A DNA stretch of 12,205 bases from an uncultured Oscillospiraceae bacterium (GTDB lineage: Bacteria > Bacillota > Clostridia > Oscillospirales > Acutalibacteraceae). The DNA lies in the NCBI GenBank assembly GCA_910588415.1, contig CAJUPK010000068.1, positions 1 through 12,205 of the forward strand. Reading direction: 5' to 3'. Shown here piece by piece: positions 6,633 through 12,205 of this stretch. Made by a program: the position numbers and the translations under genes. The notes beneath the pieces were generated by a model, which saw only the letters and a program-made list of their open reading frames with translations, was not told where the DNA came from and did no database searches. Position 1 is the first letter of the stretch. Each line of letters begins with the position of its first letter.

Positions 6633-7346
6633 TCAAACGCCCCCAAACCTTCTCTGCCGGGAATGATAGATGGCAATGGCCCGGTCCAGGTCCTCTGTCT
6701 TAAAGTCTGGCCAGAGAATGTCAAAATAAACGAACTCCGCATAGGCGCACTGCCACAGCAGGAAGTTGGACACCCGCTGCTCTCCGCTGGGGCGGATGAT
6801 CAGGTCCGGGGCCGGCTGGCCTGCGGTGTACAGATAGCGGTCGAACAGGGCCTCATCCAAATCCCCCGGGGAGCGCCTGCCTGCCTGTACCTCCTCCGCG
6901 AAGGTCCTGGCCGCCCGGACAATCTCTGCCCGGCCGCCGTAGTTCATGGCCAGGTTCAGCACCATGCCCGTCTTGGGGGCGCTGGCCTCCTCCACCTCTG
7001 CGATCAGCTCCCGCAGGTCTGGAGAAAAAGCGCTTACGTCGCCTATGAACCGCACCCGGATGTTCTCGTCCATAAAGTCCCGCAGGGCTTCCCGCAGATA
7101 GTCCTTAAACAGGCCCATCAGCGCGCCCACCTCCTCGGTGGGCCGGGACCAGTTCTCTGTGGAGAAGGCATAGACCGTGAGCACCTTGACCCCAATCTGG
7201 GAGGCGTACCGGGTGATGGTGCGGAAGTTCTGGGCCCCTGCCCGGTGGCCCATGGACCGGGGCTGAAAGTGCTTTTTTGCCCACCTGCCATTGCCGTCCA
7301 TAATGACGCCAATGTGGGCAGGGGGCTGCAAACGCTTTTCTGCCAT
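6633..7346 (-). CDS. uppS: Undecaprenyl diphosphate synthase (cis-prenyltransferase)
   Basis: Adds eight isopentenyl units in cis to farnesyl diphosphate, making the C55 lipid carrier for peptidoglycan and other envelope polymers. Motifs in order: HIGVIMDGNGRWA at 11-23 with catalytic D17, GHRAG at 33-37, FSTENW at 61-66, NYGGRAEI at 135-142, and the diphosphate-binding segment IIRPSGEQR at 183-191 followed by SNFLLWQ. The usual sequence there is RTSGE, so Pro replaces Thr. This is an unusual but probably tolerable change. At 237 residues it is normal length. ATG at 7346 has GGGGGAG close upstream and lies 9 nt after the frr stop, so the pair is co-transcribed. The UppS substrate is made from the products of the Dxr/IspG pathway encoded nearby. 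Confidence 0.97.
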   Translation of the reverse strand: MAEKRLQPPAHIGVIMDGNGRWAKKHFQPRSMGHRAGAQNFRTITRYASQIGVKVLTVYAFSTENWSRPTEEVGALMGLFKDYLREALRDFMDENIRVRFIGDVSAFSPDLRELIAEVEEASAPKTGMVLNLAMNYGGRAEIVRAARTFAEEVQAGRRSPGDLDEALFDRYLYTAGQPAPDLIIRPSGEQRVSNFLLWQCAYAEFVYFDILWPDFKTEDLDRAIAIYHSRQRRFGGV

Positions 7347-7355
7347 GGCTCCCCC

Positions 7356-7919
7356 TTAAATCTCCAGGATTTCCTTTTCCTTGTCAGCGGCGCAGACGTC
7401 GGTATTTTTCACGTATCTGTCCGTCAAGTCCTGCATCTTTTTCTCTGCCTGCTTCAAGTCGTCCTCTGTGATCTCGGACTTCTTCTTCATGTCCTTCAGC
7501 TTTTCAATGGCGTCCCGGCGGATGGACCGCACGGCCACTTTGGCCTCTTCCGCCAGCTTGCTGGTCTCCTTGACCAGCTCCCGGCGGCGCTCCTCGTTCA
7601 GGGGTGGGAAGATGAGCCGGATGACCTTGCCGTCATTTTGGGGATTCACACCCAGGTCAGAGGTCTGTATGGCCTTTTCAATGGCCCGCAGCACAGAGGC
7701 GTCCCAGGGCTGGATGGTAAGCACCCGGGCCTCGCTGACTGCCACTGCCGCCAGCTGGTTGATGGGCGTGGGAGTGTCATAGTAGTTGACCGTGATCTTA
7801 TCCAGCACAGCGGGGTTGGCCCGGCCGGCCCGGATGGCCGCGTACTCCTCCTGCAGATGGCCGATGGCCTTTTTCATCTTGTGCTCGGCTTTGTCGAATA
7901 CATCTTTCATTTCCGGCAT
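7356..7919 (-). CDS. frr: Ribosome recycling factor
   Basis: RRF works with EF-G to split the post-termination ribosome. At 187 residues it is the normal size. The N-terminal helix holds the conserved EEYAAIRAGRANPAVLD at residues 24-40. YYDTPTPINQLA at 46-57 belongs to the small beta domain, and LTIQPWD lies at 67-73. The C-terminal long helices include PPLNEERRREL at 105-115 and a Lys/Glu-rich coiled section to about 165. ATG at 7919 has AAAGGA 9 nt upstream. An in-frame ATG three codons on is less well placed. It lies 258 nt downstream of pyrH across a palindrome-rich gap and 9 nt upstream of uppS. Confidence 0.97.
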   Translation of the reverse strand: MPEMKDVFDKAEHKMKKAIGHLQEEYAAIRAGRANPAVLDKITVNYYDTPTPINQLAAVAVSEARVLTIQPWDASVLRAIEKAIQTSDLGVNPQNDGKVIRLIFPPLNEERRRELVKETSKLAEEAKVAVRSIRRDAIEKLKDMKKKSEITEDDLKQAEKKMQDLTDRYVKNTDVCAADKEKEILEI

Positions 7920-7976
7920 GATAAACGTCCTTTCATTATGGATTGGGTTGATTCTTTTATGAAGTCAGCTTTACAG

Positions 7977-8009
7977 AGAGCCAGGATTTTCTGGGCAAGT
8001 CCTGGCTCT
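7977..8009. repeat. 10-bp inverted repeat upstream of frr
   Basis: AGAGCCAGGA (7977-7986) and TCCTGGCTCT (8000-8009) pair perfectly around a 13-nt loop. No T-tract follows on either strand, so it is more likely an RNA-stability or processing element, or a repeat, than a terminator. Confidence 0.6.
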
Positions 8010-8075
8010 GTGTCATGCTCATACACGGGGGGATGGCCCCGGATCAGGGAACGGTCTCCTGGGCCGGAGAGCGAC

Positions 8076-8147
8076 GGCTGCCAGCGGGAACCGCCCTGGG
8101 TCTGACGGGGCGCACCCTTTGGGGAACCCCGTTCCGCTGCCAAAGCC
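8076..8147. repeat. Large imperfect inverted repeat in the pyrH-frr gap
   Basis: The left part GGCTGCCAGCGGGAAC (8076-8091) matches the complement of GTTCCGCTGCCAAAGCC (8131-8147) with small bulges. Nested inside is the perfect pair ACGGGG/CCCCGT (8105-8110 with 8127-8132). The gap has no recognisable gene. It is a second hairpin-rich block within the operon. Confidence 0.55.
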
Positions 8148-8177
8148 TGCGGTCCCCCTACGGCAGACAGCCGCTGG

Positions 8178-8882
8178 TTACACCACCAGCGTGCCCACTG
8201 GTTCTCCGGCAGCGGCCCGCACAATGTTTTCCGGGTCCGCCATGCTGAACACCAGCCAGGGGATGCCCCGGTCCTTGCAGAAGGAGGCGGCTGTCATGTC
8301 CATCACCGCCAAATTGTCGCTGAGCACCTGCATAAAGGTGAGCTGGTCAAAGCGCTTGGCGTTGGGATTCTTTTTGGGGTCGCTGTCATACACCCCATCC
8401 ACCATGGTGGCCTTTAGGATGATATCCGCCTCGATCTCCGCTGCCCGCAGGGCCGCGCCTGTGTCAGTGGAGAAGAAGGGATTGCCTGTGCCGCAGCCAA
8501 AGACAATGACCCGGCCCTTCTCCAGGTGCCGCACAGCCCGGTTGCGGATGTAGGGCTCCGCCACCTCCTGCATGGCGATGGCTGTCTGCACCCGCACGGA
8601 GAGCCCCAGCTGCTCCAGCCCGTCCGCCACGCCCAGGGCGTTGATCACAGTGGCCAGCATACCCATGTGGTCGGCCCGGGTGCGGTCCATACTGCCGCTG
8701 CTGCGCCCCCGCCAAAAGTTGCCGCCGCCCACCACAATGGCCACCTGGGCGCCCATCTCGTGCAGGATTTTCACAGGACGGCAAATATCCATCACCGTGT
8801 CAAAGTCAATGCCATGCCCAGCCGCACCGGCCAAAGCCTCACCGCTGAGCTTTAAAAGCACCCGCTTATATTTCAGGGCCAT
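8178..8882 (-). CDS. pyrH: Uridylate (UMP) kinase
   Basis: Phosphorylates UMP to UDP. It belongs to the bacterial amino-acid-kinase-fold family and is typically hexameric and activated by GTP. Motifs: LLKLSGEAL at 9-17 (phosphate-binding loop), VVGGGNFWRG at 50-59, DHMGMLATVINAL at 71-83, and GTGNPFFSTDTGAALRA at 131-147 (UMP/ATP site). The product is 234 residues when starting at the ATG at 8882, which has AGGAG 10 nt upstream. A GTG at 8891 is in frame but almost touches the Shine-Dalgarno. It has its own promoter at 8996-9024. In many Firmicutes rpsB and tsf precede pyrH. Here fba does, behind a terminator. Confidence 0.96.
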   Translation of the reverse strand: MALKYKRVLLKLSGEALAGAAGHGIDFDTVMDICRPVKILHEMGAQVAIVVGGGNFWRGRSSGSMDRTRADHMGMLATVINALGVADGLEQLGLSVRVQTAIAMQEVAEPYIRNRAVRHLEKGRVIVFGCGTGNPFFSTDTGAALRAAEIEADIILKATMVDGVYDSDPKKNPNAKRFDQLTFMQVLSDNLAVMDMTAASFCKDRGIPWLVFSMADPENIVRAAAGEPVGTLVV

Positions 8883-8995
8883 CGAAACCACGCTCCTTTT
8901 CTTAAATAAACAACAGCCTCTGGGTCAGAACCCTTCTCGCCGGACTTACAGGCCAGTCAATGGTTCTTGTCTTTCGCCCGTTTATACTCCTCTTC

Positions 8996-9024
8996 ATTGT
9001 ACATGAAAACCCTGCCTTTGTAAA
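8996..9024 (-). promoter_or_regulatory. Sigma-A promoter for pyrH
   Basis: On the minus strand TTTACA (complement of 9019-9024), a 17-nt spacer and TACAAT (complement of 8996-9001) stand about 115 nt before the pyrH ATG. The expected start is near 8989, giving a leader of about 105 nt. I see no recognised riboswitch in it, only a short GGGT/ACCC hairpin. Confidence 0.7.
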
Positions 9025-9056
9025 GCGGAAACTGTAAACTTTTGGAAAAAGGCCGC

Positions 9057-9093
9057 AAAAAGGAGAGCCTTCCCTGGGAAGCGCCCTCCTTTT
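9057..9093 (-). terminator. Terminator downstream of fba
   Basis: AAAAAGGAG (9057-9065) pairs with CTCCTTTT (9086-9093), with an inner CTTCC/GGAAG stem. On the minus strand the hairpin ends in a T-run, TTTTT before GCGG. It lies 27 nt after the fba stop and separates fba from pyrH. Confidence 0.75.
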
Positions 9094-9120
9094 CCTCTTG
9101 CCTGGCCTGTTTGTATTGGT

Positions 9121-9984
9121 TTATGCCTTGCCCACAGAGCCGAAAAGCTCCATTTTCTCCTTGACCGTGGCTTTGATGGCCTCAGTGCCGGGAGCCAGCA
9201 GCTTGCGGGGATCAAAGCCCTTGCCCTGCTGGTCCTTGCCCGCCTCAATGTACGCACGGGTGGCAGCGGCAAAGCTCAGCTGGCACTCTGTGTTCACATT
9301 CACCTTGGAAACGCCCAGGCTGATGGCCTGTTTCACCATCTCCTCCGGGATGCCTGTGCCGCCGTGGAGCACCAGGGGCATGGTGCCGGTCTTCTCCTGA
9401 ATCTTGGCCAGCACGTCAAAGTTCAGGCCCGTCCAGTTCTCCGGGTACACGCCGTGGATGTTGCCAATGCCTGCTGCCAGCATGGTGACGCCCAGGTCGG
9501 CAATCTGCTTGCACTCATCGGGATCCGCCACTTCGCCGCTGCCCACAACGCCGTCTTCCTCGCCGCCGATAGCGCCTACCTCTGCCTCTACAGAGATGCC
9601 CTTCTCCCCGGCAATACGGATGATCTCCTTGGTTTTCTCAATGTTCTCATCAATGGGATAGTGGGAGCCGTCGAACATGACGGAGGAGAAGCCGTCCTCC
9701 ATGGCCTTCAGCGCGCCCTCATAGCTGCCGTGGTCCAGGTGCAAAGCCACGGGAACCGTGATGCCCAGGGTCTCCATCATGCCCTTGACCATGCCGGTCA
9801 CCGTGTTGTAGCCGCACATATACTTGCCCGCGCCCTCTGACACACCGAGAATAACAGGAGAATTGCACTCCTGGGCGGTAAGCAGCACAGCCTTTGTCCA
9901 CTCCAGGTTATTGATGTTGAACTGGCCCACAGCATACTTGCCCTCTTTGGCCTTTGTAAGCATTTCTTTTGCAGAAACTAGCAT
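9121..9984 (-). CDS. fba: Class II fructose-1,6-bisphosphate aldolase
   Basis: A zinc-dependent glycolytic aldolase that splits fructose 1,6-bisphosphate into DHAP and glyceraldehyde 3-phosphate. HLDHG at 82-86 gives catalytic D84 and zinc ligand H85. The other zinc histidines are H177 in GNIHG and H207 in LHGGTGIP. VEAEVG lies at 132-137 and KVNVNTE, in the phosphate-binding region, at 227-233. At 287 residues it belongs to the short class II type common in Firmicutes, near tagatose-bisphosphate aldolases such as GatY/KbaY, so substrate preference is not certain. The upstream context gives no sugar-operon genes, which favours the glycolytic role. ATG at 9984 has GGAGGG 8 nt upstream. It is monocistronic, with a promoter at 10038-10066 and a terminator at 9057-9093. 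Confidence 0.93.
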   Translation of the reverse strand: MLVSAKEMLTKAKEGKYAVGQFNINNLEWTKAVLLTAQECNSPVILGVSEGAGKYMCGYNTVTGMVKGMMETLGITVPVALHLDHGSYEGALKAMEDGFSSVMFDGSHYPIDENIEKTKEIIRIAGEKGISVEAEVGAIGGEEDGVVGSGEVADPDECKQIADLGVTMLAAGIGNIHGVYPENWTGLNFDVLAKIQEKTGTMPLVLHGGTGIPEEMVKQAISLGVSKVNVNTECQLSFAAATRAYIEAGKDQQGKGFDPRKLLAPGTEAIKATVKEKMELFGSVGKA

Positions 9985-10037
9985 AGCGTTTTCCCTCCGA
10001 TTCAGAATTCCGGCCTGCCCGGCCGCTTATATATTTG

Positions 10038-10066
10038 ATTATATCCCATATGCCCGAAAAATGCAA
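10038..10066 (-). promoter_or_regulatory. Sigma-A promoter for fba
   Basis: On the minus strand TTGCAT (complement of 10061-10066), a 17-nt spacer and a perfect TATAAT (complement of 10038-10043) lie 54 nt before the start codon. Confidence 0.8.
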
Positions 10067-10084
10067 CCAATAATTGGTTTCGGG
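10053..10084. promoter_or_regulatory. Overlapping palindromes at the fba -35 box, possible operator
   Basis: AACCAATAATTGGTT at 10065-10079 is a perfect 15-bp palindrome touching the -35 box of the fba promoter. A second dyad, CCCGAAA (10053-10059) with TTTCGGG (10078-10084), covers the same stretch with a shifted centre. This placement suits a repressor site, and no known regulator consensus is matched with confidence. Confidence 0.45.
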
Positions 10085-10114
10085 GAAAAAATCCTGGAAA
10101 AATAAAATTCCCTC

Positions 10115-10143
10115 TTTACATTTGGGGAAAAATGTGCTAAAAT
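10115..10143 (+). promoter_or_regulatory. Strong sigma-A promoter with extended -10
   Basis: TTTACA (10115-10120), a 17-nt spacer and TAAAAT (10138-10143) preceded by TGC, giving an extended -10 TGnTAAAAT. The expected start is near 10150. It faces away from fba, and no protein gene follows until 10513, so it drives the structured region at 10150-10290, the tRNA, or both. Confidence 0.75.
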
Positions 10144-10149
10144 AATGAA

Positions 10150-10290
10150 AGTTTCAGCGTAGGGCGTGCTGAGATGCCCTGTAAAACTAAGCTTGGACTG
10201 GCCGATGGTTTTGGCGGGACGTTTTTCCTTACTGTTTAAGATTTTATTTTGGGGGCGTATCTCTGTTCCGCTCTCGCCCGGTTCGCAACT
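10150..10290 (+). ncRNA. Candidate structured non-coding RNA or tRNA leader
   Basis: Just after the strong promoter the sequence has no meaningful reading frame but several pairings. AGGGCGT (10161-10167) can pair with ATGCCCT (10174-10180) as a local hairpin. Alternatively GTT, GCG and GGGCG in 10151-10166 can pair with CGCCC, CGC and AAC in 10275-10289, closing a domain of about 140 nt. The two pairings share GGGCG and exclude each other. AAAC-TAAG near 10184-10191 can also pair with CTTA and GTTT near 10223-10233. I do not recognise an RNA family. It may be an independent small RNA or the processed leader of the tRNA transcript, as no clear terminator lies before the tRNA. Confidence 0.35.
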
Positions 10291-10351
10291 TTGGCGGCTG
10301 GTATGAAGTTTATAATTGAGCAGTTATCTTCCTTATTATAGGTTAATATTA

Positions 10352-10427
10352 GGGCCCGTAGCTCAACTGGGAGAGCGCCAGGTTCGCAATCTGGAGGTCG
10401 AGGGTTCGATCCCCTTCGGGTCCACCA
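10352..10427 (+). tRNA. tRNA-Ala, anticodon CGC
   Basis: A complete 76-nt cloverleaf. The acceptor stem is GGGCCCG with CGGGTCC, the D arm GCTC/GAGC, and the anticodon stem CCAGG/TCTGG around loop TTCGCAA (anticodon CGC at 10385-10387). The T arm is GAGGG-TTCGATC-CCCTT, with discriminator A and an encoded CCA. The acceptor contains the G3-U70 wobble pair, the main alanine identity element, which supports the anticodon reading. It decodes GCG, a useful codon in a GC-rich genome. A TATAAT at 10311-10316 lies upstream without a good -35 partner. The strong promoter at 10115-10143 may serve it instead. The terminator at 10435-10481 follows directly. Confidence 0.97.
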
Positions 10428-10434
10428 CATATTC

Positions 10435-10481
10435 AGGCACTATCTTTCATACCGCTGGTAGGGAGATAGTGCCTGTTTTTT
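10435..10481 (+). terminator. Terminator after tRNA-Ala
   Basis: AGGCACTATCT (10435-10445) and AGATAGTGCCT (10464-10474) form a perfect 11-bp stem with a small inner TACC/GGTA hairpin, followed by GTTTTTT. It lies 7 nt after the tRNA end and only 30 nt before the APH-like gene, so that gene may depend on read-through. Confidence 0.9.
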
Positions 10482-10512
10482 ATTCAGAAAATTAGGCAAG
10501 GAAGTGGACCGT

Positions 10513-11283
10513 ATGTTTAAACTGGTCAGCCCCGATATAAGCCAATTTCCTTCTGCGGTACGCAGCTTTTTTACCGGGGCAAAGGTATATGACTGCAGCC
10601 ATCACTCCAGCTCGACGGTATATTCCTGTGATACCGGATTCTATGTAAAAATAGATGCAAAAGGTGCGCTGGCTGAAGAGGCCCGGCTTGGCAGGCTGTT
10701 CCACTCCATGGCCCTTGGCGTGGAAGTGGCGGCCTATATCTCGGAAAGCAGGGATTTTCTTGTGACCCGCAGCGCTGCCGGAAAACCCCTGGACAGCTGT
10801 TTGGACGACCCCAAAAAGAGCTGTGAAATGCTGGCCAAAGCACTGCGGGTGCTGCATAGCCAGCAAACTGCGGGTGTACCGATTTCCTCCCGGTATCAGC
10901 GGTATATGGATGCAGCGGACGGGGATTTTTCCGGCGGGTATTATGATGAATCCGTGTCCATGGACCGATTCCCTGTCCACTCCAAGGAGGAGGCCTGGGC
11001 AATCCTGCAGGCAAACCGGGGCTTGCTGCAGCCAGACACTTTTATTCACGGCGACGTCTGCCTGTCCAATGTGATGTTCTCCCAGGGGCAGTTTGCATGT
11101 TTTATCGACTTCTCCATGTCCGGGGCAGGCGACAGACATATAGATTTGTACTGGGTGGTCTGGTCCCTGCAGAATACGCTGAAGACAGATCGATTTACCG
11201 ATTACTTTTTGGACGCATACGGCAGGGAGCATTTTGATTATGAGACCTTAAAGGTTATTTCCGCCTTCGAGGTGTTTGGATAA
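10513..11283 (+). CDS. Aminoglycoside 3'-phosphotransferase (APH(3'))-like kinase
   Basis: A protein-kinase-fold small-molecule kinase of 256 residues, close to the about 264 of APH(3') enzymes. K46 in FYVKI is the expected ATP lysine, E55 or E56 its salt-bridge partner. FIHGDVCLSN at 177-186 is the catalytic loop with D181 and N186. CFIDFS at 196-201 supplies the metal-binding D199, and GAGDRHIDL at 204-212 resembles the APH(3') segment GxADRxxDI. These match the APH(3') subgroup better than choline kinases or fructosamine kinases. I chose ATG at 10513, with AAGGA 10 nt upstream. An in-frame GTG at 10504 abuts the Shine-Dalgarno. Overall likeness to clinical APH(3') types is modest, so real resistance activity is unproven. 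It is the only plus-strand protein gene I can support and has no obvious promoter between the tRNA terminator and its start. Confidence 0.8.
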   Translation: MFKLVSPDISQFPSAVRSFFTGAKVYDCSHHSSSTVYSCDTGFYVKIDAKGALAEEARLGRLFHSMALGVEVAAYISESRDFLVTRSAAGKPLDSCLDDPKKSCEMLAKALRVLHSQQTAGVPISSRYQRYMDAADGDFSGGYYDESVSMDRFPVHSKEEAWAILQANRGLLQPDTFIHGDVCLSNVMFSQGQFACFIDFSMSGAGDRHIDLYWVVWSLQNTLKTDRFTDYFLDAYGREHFDYETLKVISAFEVFG

Positions 11284-11309
11284 GATCCCCGGTTCCAGGT
11301 TGTCCTGGT

Positions 11310-11334
11310 CCAGGAAACAGGCCTCCTGGCTTTT
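11310..11334 (+). terminator. Possible terminator after the APH-like gene
   Basis: CCAGGA (11310-11315) pairs with TCCTGG (11324-11329), followed by CTTTTCTT. The stem is 6 bp and the tail is interrupted, so it is moderate to weak. It begins 27 nt after the stop codon. Confidence 0.4.
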
Positions 11335-11589
11335 CTTAATGTTTGCAATACGAGCGAATCGTCCTGCGAGGGCTATTGCTGCCTGGCACAAAGACCGTAT
11401 ATCCAACCCGTATGCAGAAGAAACTGTGACTGATGTCTGCAAGATACAGAGAAGTGTCATACCTTTTCAGCCTCCGCAATTTATCGGCTATGCTGGTTGT
11501 CAGCTAGGGTGCCGGATGATTTCCTTGGCTCCTGGCGTGAGATTCCTGGCAGGCGGAACCTATCTGGCTGCTGTGTACTTGGATTCCTA
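11335..11589. other. Stretch without a recognisable gene
   Basis: Short open frames exist on both strands, but none has a convincing ribosome site, motif or family likeness. Given the decayed kinase next to it, this is probably eroded coding DNA. It does not continue the kinase ATP-binding domain in any frame I could recognise. Confidence 0.5.
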
Positions 11590-12124
11590 TCATTTTTCAG
11601 CGGTATCCTTTTTGGGGCCAGCGCAGCAGCTTTGCCCGGTCATTTGGCGCAAAACACCATAATGCTTGGCCATGTCGTGGCGCAGGAGCATGACCTCCTG
11701 GTTTTGCCGGCGGATGGCCTCATAGCTCTGCTGGGCCATAAGCCTGACTTCGGTCCGGACGGCCAGCTCTTCCTGGAGGAGCTCTGCCACGGCCCCAAGA
11801 AACGCGGAGACCATAAAAGGCGGCATGAGAGGCCAGAGGAAATAGCCGAAAACCATCATCTCCACCTGCAGGCTGATTTGAGCGGCTAGGTTTCCAGTGA
11901 CCATGCCGGAAATCAGCGCGAAAAGAACCGTCAAGACTGTTCCCGCCATCGCCAAGGGGCAGAAGACCCGGTAGAACCGGCTGCCACTCCCAAAAGCCGC
12001 AGCCTAAGGCAGCCAGCAGAGCGCCCATCCCCAAAAGGGAAAATACGGCGTCACTGATATGGACAAGACCACAATAATTTAAACGGAGTTGCTGACAATA
12101 CCACGCTTTATTCACCGGACACAT
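11590..12124 (-). pseudogene. Truncated, frameshifted AgrC-like (GHKL) sensor histidine kinase
   Basis: Read on the minus strand, one frame from 12124 gives a membrane segment, HISDAVFSLLGMG followed by ALLAALGCGFW. Near 11985-12000 the protein-like sequence changes frame to RFYRVFCPLAMAGTVLTVLF, with a second hydrophobic segment MMVFGYFLWPLMPPF. A linker then leads into the phospho-acceptor box LLRHDMAKHYGVLRQM, typical of quorum-sensing kinases of the AgrC type. The frame ends soon after at TGA near 11590, so the GHKL ATPase domain is absent. No Shine-Dalgarno precedes the ATG at 12124, so the true N-terminus is also lost. No accessory peptide or response regulator gene is visible in the window. 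It is a remnant of a two-component system. Confidence 0.65.
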
Positions 12125-12139
12125 AGATTTTGAACATCG

Positions 12140-12180
12140 AAAATGCAGCGGAGACTATGACAATCTCCGCTGCATTTTTT
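12140..12180. terminator. Strong bidirectional terminator
   Basis: AAAATGCAGCGGAGA (12140-12154) and TCTCCGCTGCATTTT (12164-12178) form a perfect 15-bp stem with a 9-nt loop. T-runs follow on both strands. It probably ends a minus-strand gene beyond the right edge, and separates it from the decayed kinase. Confidence 0.85.
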
Positions 12181-12205
12181 GAATTATATCCTGCCAGTCA
12201 AATTC

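Noticed and set aside
7935..7963. Promoter-like TTCATA-17-CATAAT on the minus strand just before frr
   Set aside because: The predicted start would fall within the frr Shine-Dalgarno, so the transcript would lack it. Spacing alone looks good by chance in this AT-rich patch.
6555..8105. Plus-strand frame of 516 codons
   Set aside because: It is the antisense shadow of uppS and frr. No ribosome site or known domain is visible, while the opposite strand carries complete catalytic motifs.
7907..8224. Minus-strand frame of 105 codons across the pyrH-frr gap
   Set aside because: It overlaps the ends of both genes, has no good ribosome site and mainly translates the palindromes.
8955..9004. 15-codon frame starting ATGTAC upstream of pyrH
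   Set aside because: Its ATG overlaps the -10 box of the pyrH promoter and lies before the expected transcript start, so it would not be in the message.
10151..10200. Words CTGAGA and GCGTAGGG, both found in TPP riboswitches
   Set aside because: They occur in the wrong order, the CTGAGA sits in a simple hairpin loop without the P3 stem, and no ACCTGAT or thiamine gene follows.
10190..10216. GGCCGATGGTTTTGGC resembling the start of a fluoride riboswitch
   Set aside because: The other conserved parts of that riboswitch (the GGCTGATGACTCCT-like 3' segment) are missing, and no fluoride exporter follows.
10236..10430. Minus-strand 64-residue reading frame containing RRGSNPRPPDCEPGAL
   Set aside because: This is the antisense of tRNA-Ala. 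The phrase is a well-known spurious product of reading tRNA genes backwards.

Overview
The window looks like a chromosome segment of a GC-rich gut clostridium, probably of the Oscillospiraceae/Ruminococcaceae type. This is inferred from the conserved Firmicutes order pyrH-frr-uppS-cdsA-dxr-rseP-ispG, sigma-A type promoters, strong Shine-Dalgarno sites, and use of the MEP isoprenoid pathway. The species cannot be named from the sequence alone.

Layout. Positions 1-190 hold two terminator hairpins and no gene. From 288 to about 9984 nearly everything lies on the minus strand, so transcription runs from high to low coordinates. The order is fba (class II aldolase; own promoter and terminator), pyrH (own promoter), frr, uppS, a hairpin-rich gap, cdsA (own promoter), a broken acetyltransferase, dxr, a probable 27-residue small ORF, rseP, ispG, an Sfp-type phosphopantetheinyl transferase, and a separate MazG-like pyrophosphohydrolase. 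The core genes serve linked jobs. PyrH supplies UDP for RNA and envelope sugars. Frr recycles ribosomes. Dxr and IspG are MEP-pathway steps leading to isoprenoid precursors, UppS builds the undecaprenyl lipid carrier from these, CdsA makes CDP-diacylglycerol, and RseP cuts proteins in the membrane.

Right part. A divergent control region lies between fba and the plus-strand genes. It holds a near-consensus plus-strand promoter followed by about 200 nt of structured, non-coding sequence, then tRNA-Ala(CGC), a strong terminator, and an APH(3')-like kinase gene. The last 900 nt carry decayed sequence, including a truncated, frameshifted AgrC-like sensor kinase on the minus strand, and end in a strong bidirectional terminator.

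Most notable is that this housekeeping operon is interrupted by three blocks of perfect or near-perfect hairpins (about 784-834, 6331-6630 and 7977-8147). Two contain inverted copies of the same 30-nt hairpin element, 28 of 30 bases identical, and one copy forms the 3' end of the phosphopantetheinyl transferase gene. I see no CRISPR array, complete insertion sequence or defence system.
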